From Lepeophtheirus salmonis (lineage: Eukaryota; Arthropoda; Copepoda; Siphonostomatoida; Caligidae), in the NCBI RefSeq assembly GCF_016086655.4, contig NC_092584.1:14931907-14995906 (forward strand): a stretch of DNA of 64,000 nt, read 5' to 3'. Positions 44,770-56,319 of this stretch are shown here, one piece after another. Every line of letters begins with the position of its first letter. Positions within the stretch are counted from its first letter, which is position 1. A model generated the notes under the pieces. That model was not told where the DNA came from and did no database searches. It saw only the letters and a list, made by a program, of their open reading frames with translations. A program made the translations under genes and the position numbers.

Positions 44770-47340
44770 CATTAGGGTGAACTGTAATTAGAAAAATTGG
44801 AAATTTGGTATTGCTGGATATTTTTAAATTTGCATTTTATTCCTCTAAACAAGAAAATAACCATAAAACGTCAAAAAAAAAGGGTCCTTCATGGACGGGT
44901 TTTGATTTGAAAATCTATGAAATGTTGAAAAAAAGACAATTTTGGTGTTGTTTCTTTAAAATTATCGATTTGAATCCAGTTACAAGATTTTGATTTTATT
45001 AAGTATTATAGTTAAAACACATAACATGCACCAATATTATTACAAACTTTCTCTCTCTAACTTTCCTCAAAAGATGAGTATTTTAGTTCCAAGCATGTTG
45101 CCAATAAAAAAGTATTCTTTTTGGGTACCCCGTATCCCGAGCATTTATTTTGATGTTTTTCTTCATTTTGATTACACTCAAATCTCGTTTTTTGATACCT
45201 AGTGTCTAATGTATTAATACTAAATATACTTTTGTTGTTCATTTATGCTAAATAAGATACTTTTTTATCAATTTATAATTTTGGACCAAAAAAACTGTCA
45301 ACTTTTAAAAATATGACCTTTTATTTATGATTCTTTAATTTCTAAGCTTGATTTTTTTTATTTAACCACACTTTTATATTCTATAGGTTTGATATTTTTT
45401 ATTCAATATGAATATTTAGTTTCTCTTTTTTTTCGATAAAACTAATCAATTGACTTTGAGGAATGACTACAGAGATACAAGACTCAGTGGCGTTGATCAA
45501 CTCCTTGATATTAATAATTAAAGTATCATCCCGATAAAGGTTAGATGAACAGTATGGTCGTACACTGATATCTTACAAATCACTTACATCTCTTATTTTT
45601 GATATCTCCAATAGTCTATCTTCTTGCTTAGAGATGGATAGTAAAGATAGTAGAACATGCTCAGAATGTAACTAATAGAGACACTTTTGGTCCATAGACT
45701 TATTCGAATAGTATGTGAATTTCACACAATAAATGAATACTATCTCTCATAATAACTGAACTCGATGCTCTCAAAAATGGAGCTAACTCATTTTCAAGTG
45801 ACCTAGATTATATGAATAATATACTCATATATACTTCATTATCCGTTTGTTGATGAAAAATAGGGAAACTTGGAAAAAATTAATTCGTGGTAACGCTCAC
45901 GACTTCGAATTTGATTATAAATTCAGAAAAATAAGCATGAAATGTCTGAAGGTGTCATTGATGATTTGTCTAATGATCAATTTTATGCTTACAAAAATGA
46001 TGAACATAGAGAATCGTCATTTTTACACATTCAATATGGCTCATATCGGCAATTCGTTCCGTACTACTCTTCATACTAAAGCATTGGTTGGTTGGTTGGT
46101 TGGAGATACAACAAAATAGTTGGCCTTATAGTCGAGTACATTTAAAATTTTTATTTCCATATACTGTTCGAAAGTTAAAGTAGATTTAACTATTTTAACC
46201 GTTCCATCAAATACGTTACATCAAATACAATTAATGAAAATAAAGTAAAAATGATCACCATGAAATTTGTAGCGAAAGGTGTGTGGCATGCTCACTCTGA
46301 GTCCTACCATCTTTACTATTAAATTCCATTCAAGAAAATAGTCAGAATATCAAGAATAAGCGACATAAGAGATGGAAGGGATTTGTGAGATATCAGCGTA
46401 CGGCCATACTTTTCGCCTAACCTCAATTGGGATGCTACTTCAATTATTAATATCTAGGATTGGAACAACATAACTGGACCTTTTTATAACAGTAGTCATT
46501 CCTCAAAGTCAACTAATTAGTTTTGTGTTTTCCCTCCTTCGACTTCTAGATACACCATGCCCCACACAAAGTTGTGGCCGTACAATAAAGAAGTCACCAT
46601 CACTTCAGTTCAAATTTGTGGGCAAGAGAAACGACTATATCAAAGCAAAATTGCGTTAAATTTCAACTATTAATGAAACAAAAAAAGAATGATTAGAATC
46701 AATTATAGATTCATTATTTTTTTTTTTTTAATGGTTATCGAAAAAAAAAGTATTCATAATGAATAAAAAATATCAAACTTATATAATATAAAAATAGACT
46801 TAATTAAAAACACCTCAACCTTAGAAAATAAGGAATAATAAATAAATGATCGTATTTTTAATAGTTGACAGAAAGTTTTCAGTGTCCAAAATTATAATTT
46901 GGTAGAATGGAATTTATAAATATACAAAAAGTCTGATTTGAGGGATCAATAGGAAGAGAAACATCAAAATTTATGCGTGTAATACAGGGTACCAAAAAAG
47001 AATATTTTTTTATTTGCAGCATATTTGGAACTAAAATACTCATATCATGAAGCAAGTTAGAGAAATATTGTAAGAACATTGGTGCAAACTATGTGTTTTA
47101 TCTGTAATAATTAATAAAATAAAAATTATGTAACTGGATTCAAATCGATAATTTTAATTAAATAACACCAAAATTTCCTTTTTTTTTTCTAGATTTTATA
47201 TTTTCAAATCAAAACGCGTCCATAAGGGACCATTTTTTGGAAGTTTTGGTTATTTTCTTGTTTAGAAGAATAAAAGACAAAATAAAAATATCCGGTGATA
47301 CCAAATTTCCAAATTTTGTCATTTCGGTACAGTCTAATAT
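44770..47340. mobile_element. Foldback-like element with ~0.9-1.05 kb inverted arms
   Basis: The left arm (about 44,770-45,666) and right arm (about 46,290-47,340) are reverse complements over nearly their whole length. Matched blocks include 'aattggaaatttggtatt', 'attatcgatttgaatccagttaca', 'gagtattttagttccaa', 'ttgactttgaggaatgactac' and 'cagtatggtcgtacactgatatc'. Paired positions sum to about 92,115 in the outer part and 91,961 in the inner part, so the right arm has about 155 extra bases (near 46,520-46,700). A 620-base centre separates the arms. Layout and TA-rich edges suggest a foldback or long-inverted-repeat DNA transposon, or two copies inserted head to head. No transposase is recognised. 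Confidence 0.8.
45847..46119 (+). other. Overlapping short frames in the foldback centre
   Basis: Two plus frames overlap. One is 90 codons (45,847-46,119), rich in M, K and I. The other is 45 codons (45,942-46,079), beginning MSEGVIDDLSNDQFYAYKND, with acidic and aromatic residues that look more like a true protein. Neither has a recognisable domain, and no splice site is obvious. They may be the remnant of a gene once carried between the arms. Confidence 0.3.
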
Positions 47341-47389
47341 ATATACAAAGCCCGTCAACACAAAAACTACCTAAAGGACTTTTTTTTTT

Positions 47390-47960
47390 TTAAATTGAGA
47401 TTAGATTACATTTCTCATCAATTTATAAAAACAAATTATTGTTATTAAACCTTTGGGTGCGTTGCAAATTGCACTTAAAGTAGCAAAAATTTATCGTCAC
47501 AATTAATAAGAGAGAAATTGACAGATTTGACTTAATAAAGCGTATCAGGGCCAATATAAGTCTTTTTTAAAAAAATAGATATAAACTAAAGTTAGCATTC
47601 TATGGTATCTTAACTTATCCCATAGATTTGAATACAATCCCTATAATTGAATCAATATGTCTTTGAAATATTGGGCAGTGTGGATATATGAATAAAAAAA
47701 AGATTCCTATATTGAATTAAAGTGCAAATTTTTTTACATTAAACCTTTGGGTGGGCCATAAATCGTACTTAAAGGAGCCAAAATTGAATGTCACATTTAA
47801 AGAATGAGAAATTGATGGATTTTATTCGAAACGCCATATTGGGGACAATATAAGTCTCTTAAATCAAATAAAGGCCTTAAACTATACTTTCAATTCTTGG
47901 GTTATAAAAGTTCATAATAAAAACTTACAATACAAAGCCTATAATTGACTCAAAAGTTTT
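47390..47960 (+). repeat. Dispersed repeat W, two tandem units of ~290 bp
   Basis: 'aaacctttgggtg' begins at about 47,448 and 47,742. Each is followed by 'aaattgcacttaaagtagc' or a variant, 'gagaaattgacagatttgac', and then 'ggnccaatataagtctctt'. It directly abuts the foldback element. Confidence 0.7.
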
Positions 47961-48560
47961 AGGCTGAATACATATATATATATATAAGAAATGTAACAAA
48001 TAGATTTTCTCCTTTTGATACATTTTGCTCAAGATTGTTTTATGTTAATGTAAATATTAAATATATTAATGCATTTCCTTATATCAAAACTAAGCAGCAC
48101 TTTCATAAATGCAATCGTACAAAGAAACATAGCCTTAAGGAAGTAACTTCAATTTTTAGTCATATTTTCATCTTTTGAAGATTGTTTTTTTGTTTTGTTT
48201 TTCTTTGTCTAGACGGATAAATCCGAATAATTGCATTTTTTGTTTTTGTCATTGAATTAAGATGGTTACCTCGAACAACATGAAAATGGGATTTATTATT
48301 TGAAAATTTTGATTTTGAAAGTTATTTATTTAAAACATAATTTAGGTATATTTGTTGTTCAAACCTCAAAGGTTTGTGATTTAAAATGTCAAGATAAAAA
48401 AAAAAAAAGCATGATAAATTAAATTTTGGAAGCACAAAAATGACTAAATTGCCATTTTCTCTCCCTCAAACAAAATACATTTAAATACCAGAACCTCTAT
48501 ATTTGAAAGAAATAATTGTTGAGGTTTGAAGATTATAATAAGTTAAGTTCTTTCAATAGG
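47961..48560. other. Spacer, no gene seen
   Basis: AT-rich. No supported feature. Confidence 0.4.
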
Positions 48561-48564
48561 TCCT

Positions 48565-49566
48565 ATTCTCTATACCTCAGGGTAGTGTCTCTGTCTATAT
48601 TAATGACCTTTATGACAACCTCAGATCCAAAATATATATGTATGCTGACGACACAAGCTTGTTTGCCACTCAGAAGAGGAGGCCCAACATGACCTCAGAG
48701 AATTTCTGAGGTGGATCGACCGTTGGAGAGTTCCTGTAAATCTTGAGAAGAGCTCTTTTATGATTTTTCGGGGCGGTGCTATTGATCTTGGAGAGATGAA
48801 GAATGTCTTTAAGGATCTTGGAGTATTGACATCTTCTAATATGAAATTGAGCACTCACATTTACAATACTGTTAGAAAAGCAAACAGAGCGCTTGGGTTA
48901 ATTAAAAAGGGGTTTTAAAACCAGAAATATGAAGCTCATGAAGAAGCTTTATGAAGCATATGTTATACCTATTTTAAAATACGCTTCTCAGTTGTGGAAT
49001 CCAGAAAGGAAATAAGAGCTCTTGAAAATGTACAGAAACACTTTATTAAGACGGTATGCGGCGATATATCCTATGAGGTTGGTTTACATCTAGTCGGGCT
49101 GTTGTCACTTGAAAAGAGGAGGAAACTTTAGGATGGTTAAGATGTTTAAATTTATTAATAGACTGACTCATTGTAATATCAAGCCCAAAGTATGTAGTGA
49201 GGTCTACAACACTAGGTTGTCTTCCGATTTTTATTAGTTCAGCCATCGGCAAATACAATTTACCTCCAACATAGTTTATTTAATCGAACTATATGGATAT
49301 GGAACAGCCTCTCCGAAGAGGTGAGAAAAATTTATTCACTTTGCGGTTTTAAGAGACTTTTAAAAAATAATTCACATCTACTTTAATTCCACACCACATT
49401 ATATCATCGCATTTTACCATATTATTTCATTAGATTTTATCGTATTGTTTTATTATACTTTATCATAATGTTTTATTATATTTTATCATGAGTGGACAAT
49501 ATTGGGCTTTTTTAGCCACTTGTATTACGTGTACTCTTTTGATAAATGTGGTAACTTAACTTAATT
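48565..49566 (+). pseudogene. Jockey/CR1-like LINE, reverse-transcriptase 3' end
   Basis: Plus-strand frames read PQGSV, YINDLYDNLRSKIYMYADDT (the YADD catalytic motif at 48,641-48,652) and FGG-type linker remnants. They continue RILEY, TRNMKLMKKLYEAYVIPILK, YASQLWNPERK, MVKMFKFINRLTHCNIKPK and VCSEVYNTRLSSDF. These are the palm, thumb and C-terminal parts of non-LTR retrotransposon ORF2. At least three frameshifts and several stops are present. The 3' tail carries four rough 'ttttatcatattgttttattatac' units and ends in 'gtaacttaacttaatt'. The endonuclease and first RT motifs are missing, as in 5'-truncated insertions. Confidence 0.9.
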
Positions 49567-49839
49567 AATAATTATTTATGTATCTTTTTCTGTCAATGAA
49601 TTGAAGAAAATGCCTTGTAATTACAAAAATTAATAACGAAAAATATTAGTCTTTGAAAATTTGAAAATTTGGTTTGATAAGTTTGCATTTGTCTAAAAAA
49701 AATGCCTCCAATATGCCCCTAGATTTGGGATTATTACACTATCTGGAATGTTAAGGAAACACTTCTGAATTGAAATCCCAAAACACAAATGTATCCCTCA
49801 ACCACATCGTTACCTTTATTATATTACGAAAACTATCCT

Positions 49840-50040
49840 TTAAAAAAAACACAAAAAAGGCCCAAGGCCATTTGGTAGTTAGTCAAATAAATAGATCATA
49901 CCAGCTGCTACTAATCTCATAAGTACTCATAGACTTTTTTACAATTTTTAAAAAGTAGTAAAAATATCAGTTCTATAGAATTTTATTTGATACTGTACTA
50001 TAATATTGGTTTGTAATATTCTACTAAAAACGTGGCAATA
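49840..50040 (+). repeat. Dispersed repeat R2, copy
   Basis: 'ggcccaaggccatttggtag', 'cataccagctgctacta', 'gatactgtactataatattgg' and 'taatattctactaaaa' match 22,650-22,850. Confidence 0.65.
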
Positions 50041-50059
50041 GTATTTATATAAGACAGCT

Positions 50060-50480
50060 GGAAAACGCTCATGGAAAGAATTAAATGCCCATTATACAGT
50101 TTGGCACTCTTCATCAGCCTCCGGTTTATGGTGACTTGGGTCAAGATCTGTCCTGTTTGCATCTTGTAAGACTGGCATTTGAGATCCTCATTAACACATG
50201 TCCTAATTGATTGTCAATGACTTCAAGTTCCTTTCCAGTTGAGACAAAATATCTTGTTTGGACCGATCAATGATGGTGCACACCTTCTCGATAAACTTCG
50301 CACCCCAGACCTTCATGGAGTCCCCCTGTGACCTTGAAATAGTCCTCCAGAGTTCTCCGAATCCTCCAGTTTCTCCTTGGTTTCTGGATGTAAAGCATTG
50401 TCAGACCAGTCGTGTTATCACCGTTCCTCTTCTGTGAACTGAATCTCTGGCAGCTCCGAGTATAGTGCCTAATTTAGACT
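50060..50480 (-). pseudogene. Mariner-type second helix-turn-helix fragment
   Basis: The minus strand reads FKVTG, VWGAKFIEKVCTIIDRSKQD, then VNEDLKCQSYKMQTGQILTQ. This matches the 'VKEDLGLKSYKxQxxQ.LT' end of mariner DNA-binding domains. The rest of the enzyme is absent and frames change at least twice. Family certain only to the Tc1/mariner level. Confidence 0.55.
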
Positions 50481-50569
50481 TAATGAATGTGTTTTTCATT
50501 ATATTATGCAGGATTTAAAAAAATAGTATCTGTTCACCTCATAAATCTTAATGCATCACGGAACCTTCA

Positions 50570-50740
50570 CCTAAAAAACAAAAAAAAGGGCCCAAAATCA
50601 GTAAGTAGTGACATAATTCTTCTCAACTATTGAATTATTATTTAACAATTATTAGGATTTGTTCATAGCTTAGAAAGAGCTAATAATAATTCAAAAATCA
50701 ACATTCAGAATACTGATTAAGAAAAAAGAAGAAGAAACTT
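50570..50740 (+). repeat. Dispersed repeat R2 fragment
   Basis: 'gggcccaaaatcagtaagtag', 'attatttaacaattattaggat' and 'tcaacattcagaatactgatta' match 28,690-28,830. Confidence 0.6.
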
Positions 50741-52810
50741 CGATAGCTTACAACAAAATAAACTGTACTGTTTTGTATTTTGTGTTCGTAAAGGGTGTCT
50801 ATAGTGAACTTTATATAAGACATATTTTTTGTTAGACCGATTCAAATGAAATTTTTCTTTTGCACAGATCTAGACCACTCCTGATCTAATTTTTTTAAGT
50901 ACCAAATTAGTTTGGTCTAATAAACATCCTAACATCATTAGAATAGTCCAGGACTTTCAGACCGAGCCCTCCAGCACTATTAAAAACCGACCATATAATT
51001 TTGCATCATTTATCTTTTTCTTAAAAGAGATTGGATGATGCAATGAAGATCATTAAGTGAAAGATAAATAAGAATGAATATTATCCCATTGCAAAAAATA
51101 AATAAAAAAATTATATATTTTAATGAAGAAATTGAATTAAATAAATGTTTTAAAAAAGATTTTAAAAAAACTTGTTAAACAATTTTTTTTATTAGAAATA
51201 TATGTATGTATAAATCTGATTAGAAATGCAAATTTATAATAATATTTAAAGTTTCTGATAGAATTATTGCATCTAGCATGAAGGTATATGGAATATTAAA
51301 GTATATTAAATTTATTTAGAGTGGTAAAAAGGCCTATGCTTGTACTTGGGTTGGAAAAATAAAGGATATGTTATAAATCTTCAAAAGTTTTGCTTGACAC
51401 GTCAAAATATTGTGTTTTTTTTTTGCTTAAATTTATTTTGTACAATAGAAGGGTGATGAGTAGCATAGCTAGCCTTATTGATCAATAGGGATGACATTTT
51501 TGTAAAAGTATGAGAGTTATGTTACAATCGAATTAAGACAATTTTTAACATCAATTGCATGTTATTTGATTTTGAGGTGAGAAAATGAATTACTCCAATA
51601 AAGACATGGGCATTAGAAGGGGTTGTGTCGGTTCTCATTTAGGAGTGAGGAATGTGGTCCAGTCCTTCTCAAAAAAATAAAAACCCACTTATAGATACTA
51701 AAGAAGATAAAATTGACGTCTTTAAGGGTGTTTTTTCCTTCTTTTTTTAAAATTATTCTGTTAGTATATATTAGATTAAATTATGTCATTTATCTTATTT
51801 GGGTAAAAAAAACAATCGACATTTTTATGAAAAAATCCAAAGAACGACATCTAAGAACCATGAAAAACATTACATTTAAAATCATATATGTGTGGCGATA
51901 AGATAAAAGCAAGCTGGTATCCTTTTTTCAATATTGCGACAGTATGATAAACGTATCTGTTGATATGAATACTATAATTTATATTCATTCAAAAAAGTGA
52001 TAAAGCTCTTAGGAGCAACGGTTTTTAAGGTTAAGTCAACCTGATAAAAATCAGTTATTTGGTAACACTGATCATAAAAGATGCTGAGACGTCATGACGT
52101 AAAAATTATTTTTAAAGAAGAATGTAGAAGTATTAACGTTGCAAGAATAACGAAAATAAGAAAGGGATTAGCGTGTCAAGAACATGCCTCACCAACTAAA
52201 ATTGATTATATTGATGATATCATAATTTGATTTAAAGTTCAAATACTGCACGCTCAAATTGACTGAACTTGTATATAATATATTCATATAAAAATTTAAA
52301 CAAATATTAATCATATTAACAACTTGTTGGACAGTTTTTCAGTAATTTAATTTTGTATTTGACTCTTTAAAAATCCTCTTGGGTTTTTCATTGAACTAAA
52401 AAACTTAAAATATGTTTTTCTCTGTTACATCAAAAAAAATTCAGCTTGCTTTTATGTTATTTCCACACATATATTTATTTTATTATGTATTTTTAAAATA
52501 ATTTAGACCCAAGATAGGTGATAATTCTTCCATCAGAACAACCTATTAGCTAATTAAAAATAAAAACAAAAAAGAGCAAACGAAAAAACCATTTTTCTTT
52601 TCTAATTTGGAAACTTGGTATTTTCTGTACAAAAATGACCTCCTTAGTGATCAGTAAAATAATGACATCATACATTAATGATTTCTTCATAATAATGCTT
52701 ATTGGTCTTAGTTAGTTTTGCTCTAAGTATCTTGGTGGCTATATGATCAAAGGTGGGTTAACCAGAGAGTTTACATAATGAGGAAGATTCGACATCATTT
52801 GGCCTGCATC
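50741..52810. other. Spacer, mostly empty
   Basis: Degenerate 'gtctaga/gaccga' strings lie at 50,830-50,990. A 49-codon frame at 52,081-52,230 (MLRRHDVKIIFKEECRSINV…) is less AT-biased than its surroundings but unrecognised and without clear splice sites. The rest is AT-rich. Confidence 0.35.
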
Positions 52811-52814
52811 ATCT

Positions 52815-52820
52815 TTTATT
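52815..52820 (-). terminator. Polyadenylation signal AATAAA
   Basis: Minus-strand AATAAA, 30 bases past the TAA at 52,850. The spacing suits the short 3' end of the two-exon gene upstream. Confidence 0.6.
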
Positions 52821-52849
52821 CTTCCTAATCATCCTCATAAGAAGATGGA

Positions 52850-53222
52850 TTAAATTAGATTTGGAAGTATTTGGGTCATCGAAGGTATAACATCCAAAGG
52901 TTTTAGATGTTGGACCAATTTCCCTTTCTGTATTATAAAATTTTGATCATTATTTTGTTTAGTGAAAAAATTTAGATAGTCAGGTAAGATTTTAATCCAT
53001 AAACATCCTATTATATAAAAAATAATTCATGTATTTATTTATTAAAATAACTTACATTTTGATAAAATACATCCCAGTTGACAAAAAATCCTGGGATATT
53101 GTGGAGGGATAATTTAAATAGATTTTCCAATGTTTCCAAGTTAGCTGGTTGATACCTCGAAACTACAGGTACATCAGTATCAAGCGAAATATTTTTTTCG
53201 GCAGCTAGGGATACTGTGCCTG
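52850..53222 (-). CDS. Last two exons of an unidentified host gene
   Basis: Exon 1 (53,222-53,056 at its longest; acceptor AG at 53,222, 53,219 or 53,213, all in the same phase) encodes 55 residues: GTVSLAAEKN near its start, later VVSRYQPANLETLENLFKLS and HNIPGFFVNWDVFYQN. It ends at AAT|GTAAGT. The 128-base intron closes with 'ttttataatacag'. Exon 2 (52,927-52,850) continues in phase as KGKLVQHLKPLDVIPSMTQ and ILPNLI, then TAA. Mixed third positions and a protein-like composition contrast with surrounding DNA. The 5' exons are missing; the first exon needs one base of a codon from upstream. I recognise no family. The sequence suggests a soluble, partly helical C-terminus with no signal peptide or membrane segment. 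Confidence 0.7.
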
Positions 53223-53259
53223 CTAATCAATCTTGTTTCTTACCGGAAAATGTAAAAAA

Positions 53260-54340
53260 GCTCATCTATATATATACCTTTTTTTATTTTTTTTTTAAAG
53301 AAGTTTAGTATGGTACAGAAAAGCAATTATTAAATAATAAAATATCGATAAAAACTCCTGTAATTCTATAAAAAACCATTTTACAAAATACCGTACCGAA
53401 CTGCGTACCATGAAGTGTGTACCGGGATTTGTACCAACCCGTTGGCTTAGCGTGCCGTCCCAGCCGTAGTATGTACCATAATTAATCTATTGGCTTGAGA
53501 GTGAACAATTAAACGGAGCTAAAAGCATTGACTTGGTAAAAGGGATTGCTTGGTTACATTACTACCTTTAACTCTAACCACAATTGTGAAAGTCATTTGA
53601 CATTATCTGAGTTTCATTTCTGACTTGGGGAAATCTGTTTTTTTTTTTTTTTTTTTTTTTCTTGCAGCTTTTGAAGTCTGTTTTCTCTCTGATACTTATA
53701 AATATATATTTTTTTTTATATTATAAAGTAGGGTGACCCTTAAAAATCAATGTTTTACTTTGACTTGCTTCATCCTTCATTATAAAACTTCGCAGGTCAA
53801 AAAATATATATAATTTTTTTAATGTCTTTATTTTACAATATATAATATAAAAAAATAAATCATATCAAATCAAAATATTTTAAACTTTAAATCATATTCA
53901 ATGACGCCTCTTGCTTCTTAATATTTTGCCCTATATATATTAGCAACATTGTCTGTAAGTAGTGTTCTGTCAGTTCAGTCTTGTATATCAGTCCTAAAAA
54001 CATATAAAGTTAATTCCTTGATGATGTACCTCAACTTTATTTTATCTTTTTTTAATCAGTTCTAGTATTAACCGTCCTAAGGATCGATGGTCTTAAGGAT
54101 CGATTTCAAAAAACTGGATTGGAATAGAGAGAATAAATAAGGATCCTATCTGAAAGCAGATTTATATTGAATGGCAATTTAATTTTACCTATACTGGATT
54201 TTGTACTTTCATTATTCTATGCTTTTTAATTGTGATAGGATAATTCCATATAAAATCCCGATGCCAATATTGATTCTATTCTGATTCTTTAATATTTTTA
54301 ATAATATTTAGAAAATACTATTTTATTATCTGGGGTTTCC
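53260..54340. other. Probable intron/spacer with repeats
   Basis: Contains 'ggtacngtaccgaactgcgtaccatgaagtg'-like repeat sequence (53,385-53,470), a T run (53,638-53,660) leading into 'cttgcag' on the plus strand, and a doubled 'aaggatcgat' near 54,080. I cannot define an exon here. Confidence 0.35.
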
Positions 54341-54344
54341 ATAG

Positions 54345-54850
54345 GATTATATTTGGGGAGGTTTGGATTTTTTGGAAAAAAATTAAAAAATTATATTTTT
54401 GAAAAGAATTTAAAATTTTTGAAAAAAAAAATTAATATCGAATTTTATTTTAAATTCTTTTTTCGAAAATCCAAAATTATTCAGAAAAAATTTTAGAAAT
54501 CAATGGTTATTCGCAAAAAATTATTTAAAAAAAATTCTAAAATTCACAGTTTTTCACAAAAAAAATCAAAATCCACAGCTAATCACAAACAATTAAATTT
54601 TTTGGAGAAAAATTTCCAAAACTCACATCTGTTCACACAAATATAATTTTTTTTTTTTAAATTTCACAAATCGTCTGCTGTCCTCAAAAAAATTAATTTA
54701 AGAAAAGTAAATTTGTAATATAGTTTTTTTAATTACATTCAAATATTAAATTTTTTGGAAAAAATTTCAAAAATACATAGTTATCCATAGAAAGTTAAAT
54801 ATTTAAATTTTATATTTTCTAGTAAGAAGTAAAAATTGCTTAATTTGGAG
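54345..54850 (+). repeat. AT-rich array, second copy
   Basis: Opens 'taggattatatttgggga' and continues with 'ggaaaaaatttcaaaaatcca…gttattcacaaaa' units as at 34,220-34,715. The closing sequence differs. Confidence 0.65.
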
Positions 54851-55500
54851 GTGGGGAATATATATATATATAGGGAAATATATTTTGACAGTTAGAAACG
54901 ATTGAGAGGGTAAAAGAAGGAAAATAAAAATATTGATGATTTTTTTTTGTACAGAATCTGAGCCACCCTAATGAACAGCTGTAGACTTTTATTTCCCTAC
55001 ATTTTTTTTTTTAATAATAGTATTAAATCTAGGACGAATATATTTTTCTTCTTTCCTTCTTGACAACGTCAGCATTCGTTCCTATCTCAATAAGTTACAA
55101 AATTCATCTTTTATAGCGTTGAAAGTGGAATTAAACCTACTCCACTATTACACTTCGTAACTCACGTTTATTTTTTAGTACCTATCATAAATTAAGAAAT
55201 ACTCTGCAATTGGATAGTTTTTCATGGCATAATTTTTGTCATAATTTATCTTCAAAACATCAATAGAAATTATATGTATATACGTACATATAATGTGTCA
55301 AATAACTTTTCATTTTCTGTACTTATCTTGTTCAGTTGTGAGGTCCCTTCCGGTAAGTCTATGGATGCGAATATTTATTTCAATACCAATATGTTTTCGA
55401 ATCTTTTTTCTTTATATATTTGTAAGAGAGGTTGAGTGATATAATGAGTATTAAGAAGTGTTATTAAGGGGAAAAATTTAAAATAGTTTGCCCTTGTGGT
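54851..55500. other. Spacer, no gene seen
   Basis: AT-rich with a (TA)n patch near 54,865. Nothing supported. Confidence 0.4.
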
Positions 55501-55504
55501 GTGC

Positions 55505-55610
55505 CCTTATCGTTTTAACGGTTCAAACGGTTCTGTGTCTTGAACCGGTAGAACCGGAACGGACAAAGTCGAACCGAAAACACAATATATTACTTATCGG
55601 TCTCGGTTGT
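55505..55610 (+). repeat. 'aaccggt/cggttc' degenerate repeat
   Basis: 'aacggttcaaacggttctg', 'gaaccggtagaaccgga', 'gtcgaaccgaaaac' and 'cggtctcggttg' in 100 bases. A short decayed array. Confidence 0.45.
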
Positions 55611-55740
55611 TGTGCTTTTGTTCCTATATACAATATATATATAAAAAATAAATGAACTTCAATCAATAAGTTGATTATCTGATTTTTTTTTTTTTTTTAC
55701 AGTTGCAGCCTTTTCCCATTGTTGTTGTTTTTTTACGTCG

Positions 55741-55797
55741 CCAGGTTGATACAGTTGTATCTGAGCTCTAAATATCTCAGAGCTTCAGAAATCTTTC
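55741..55797 (-). other. Candidate exon after a strong splice acceptor
   Basis: On the minus strand 'cctttcctacccatcctcag' is an unusually good acceptor for this AT-rich sequence. In phase 0 the exon would read ERFLKL and stop. In another phase it reads ISEALRYLELRYN, with a weak 'tgtatc' donor whose phase fits the exon at 53,222. Both could follow the exon ending at 56,320, the second only by using the AG seven bases further on. Unresolved. Confidence 0.3.
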
Positions 55798-55919
55798 CTG
55801 AGGATGGGTAGGAAAGGTATCAAATTATAAATTTCTTAGTGTACAAGTTTTTTAGTAGTTGGTTTATCTGACCAGAGTTTTTCATTTTCAAAAGCTGGTT
55901 GGTATCATGATTCTTTTAT

Positions 55920-56010
55920 TCTTGAAGAGAGAACATCACATTATAAAGAAATAACGAGTGCATGCAAGTTATAACAGTAAGTCTTTGTTGTACTTTATCC
56001 TTCCCAGAAT
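55920..56010 (-). repeat. MITE-like repeat (family L) fragment, reverse
   Basis: 'gaagagagaacatcacattataaag' and 'gttataacagtaagtctttgttg' match the reversed 3' part of family L. Confidence 0.55.
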
Positions 56011-56067
56011 GGGCTTTTTGGGGAGGGGAATTGAAAGAAAAGAGGAGGCAGTATGTTGAACAATAGG

Positions 56068-56218
56068 CAAGGTTGATAATTTTGGTAAGAATAGAAAAGA
56101 GTGCGAGGAGAAGAGAAGAATACTTATGACATCATTGATTAAATAACATACATCTTCTTATATTAATCAAGAACGTTATCATTCTCGCCTTTATTATTCA
56201 ATATTAATATAATATCAG
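56068..56218 (+). repeat. Dispersed repeat R1, copy 2
   Basis: Partner of 5,945-6,100; see there for shared blocks. Confidence 0.75.
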
Positions 56219-56319
56219 ATGCTGAAAGTCGATAGAGAACTGAATAAAATGCATAAAATAACGTCACCTTCTGTCTGGATTTATGAAAATGGAGCCTCAG
56301 GAATTTGGAAAATACTTAC

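Noticed and set aside
46520..46700. Processed pseudogene inside the right foldback arm (KFVGKRNDYIKAKLR)
   Set aside because: Too short and matched to nothing I recognise; treated as an insertion of unknown origin.
52081..52230. 49-codon frame (MLRRHDVKIIFKEE…)
   Set aside because: Plausible composition, but no splice sites, family match or context; left unassigned.
53638..53740. Plus-strand exon after 'tttttcttgcag'
   Set aside because: The acceptor is good but the 19-codon frame (FEVCFLSDTYKYIFF…) is AT-driven and lacks a partner exon.
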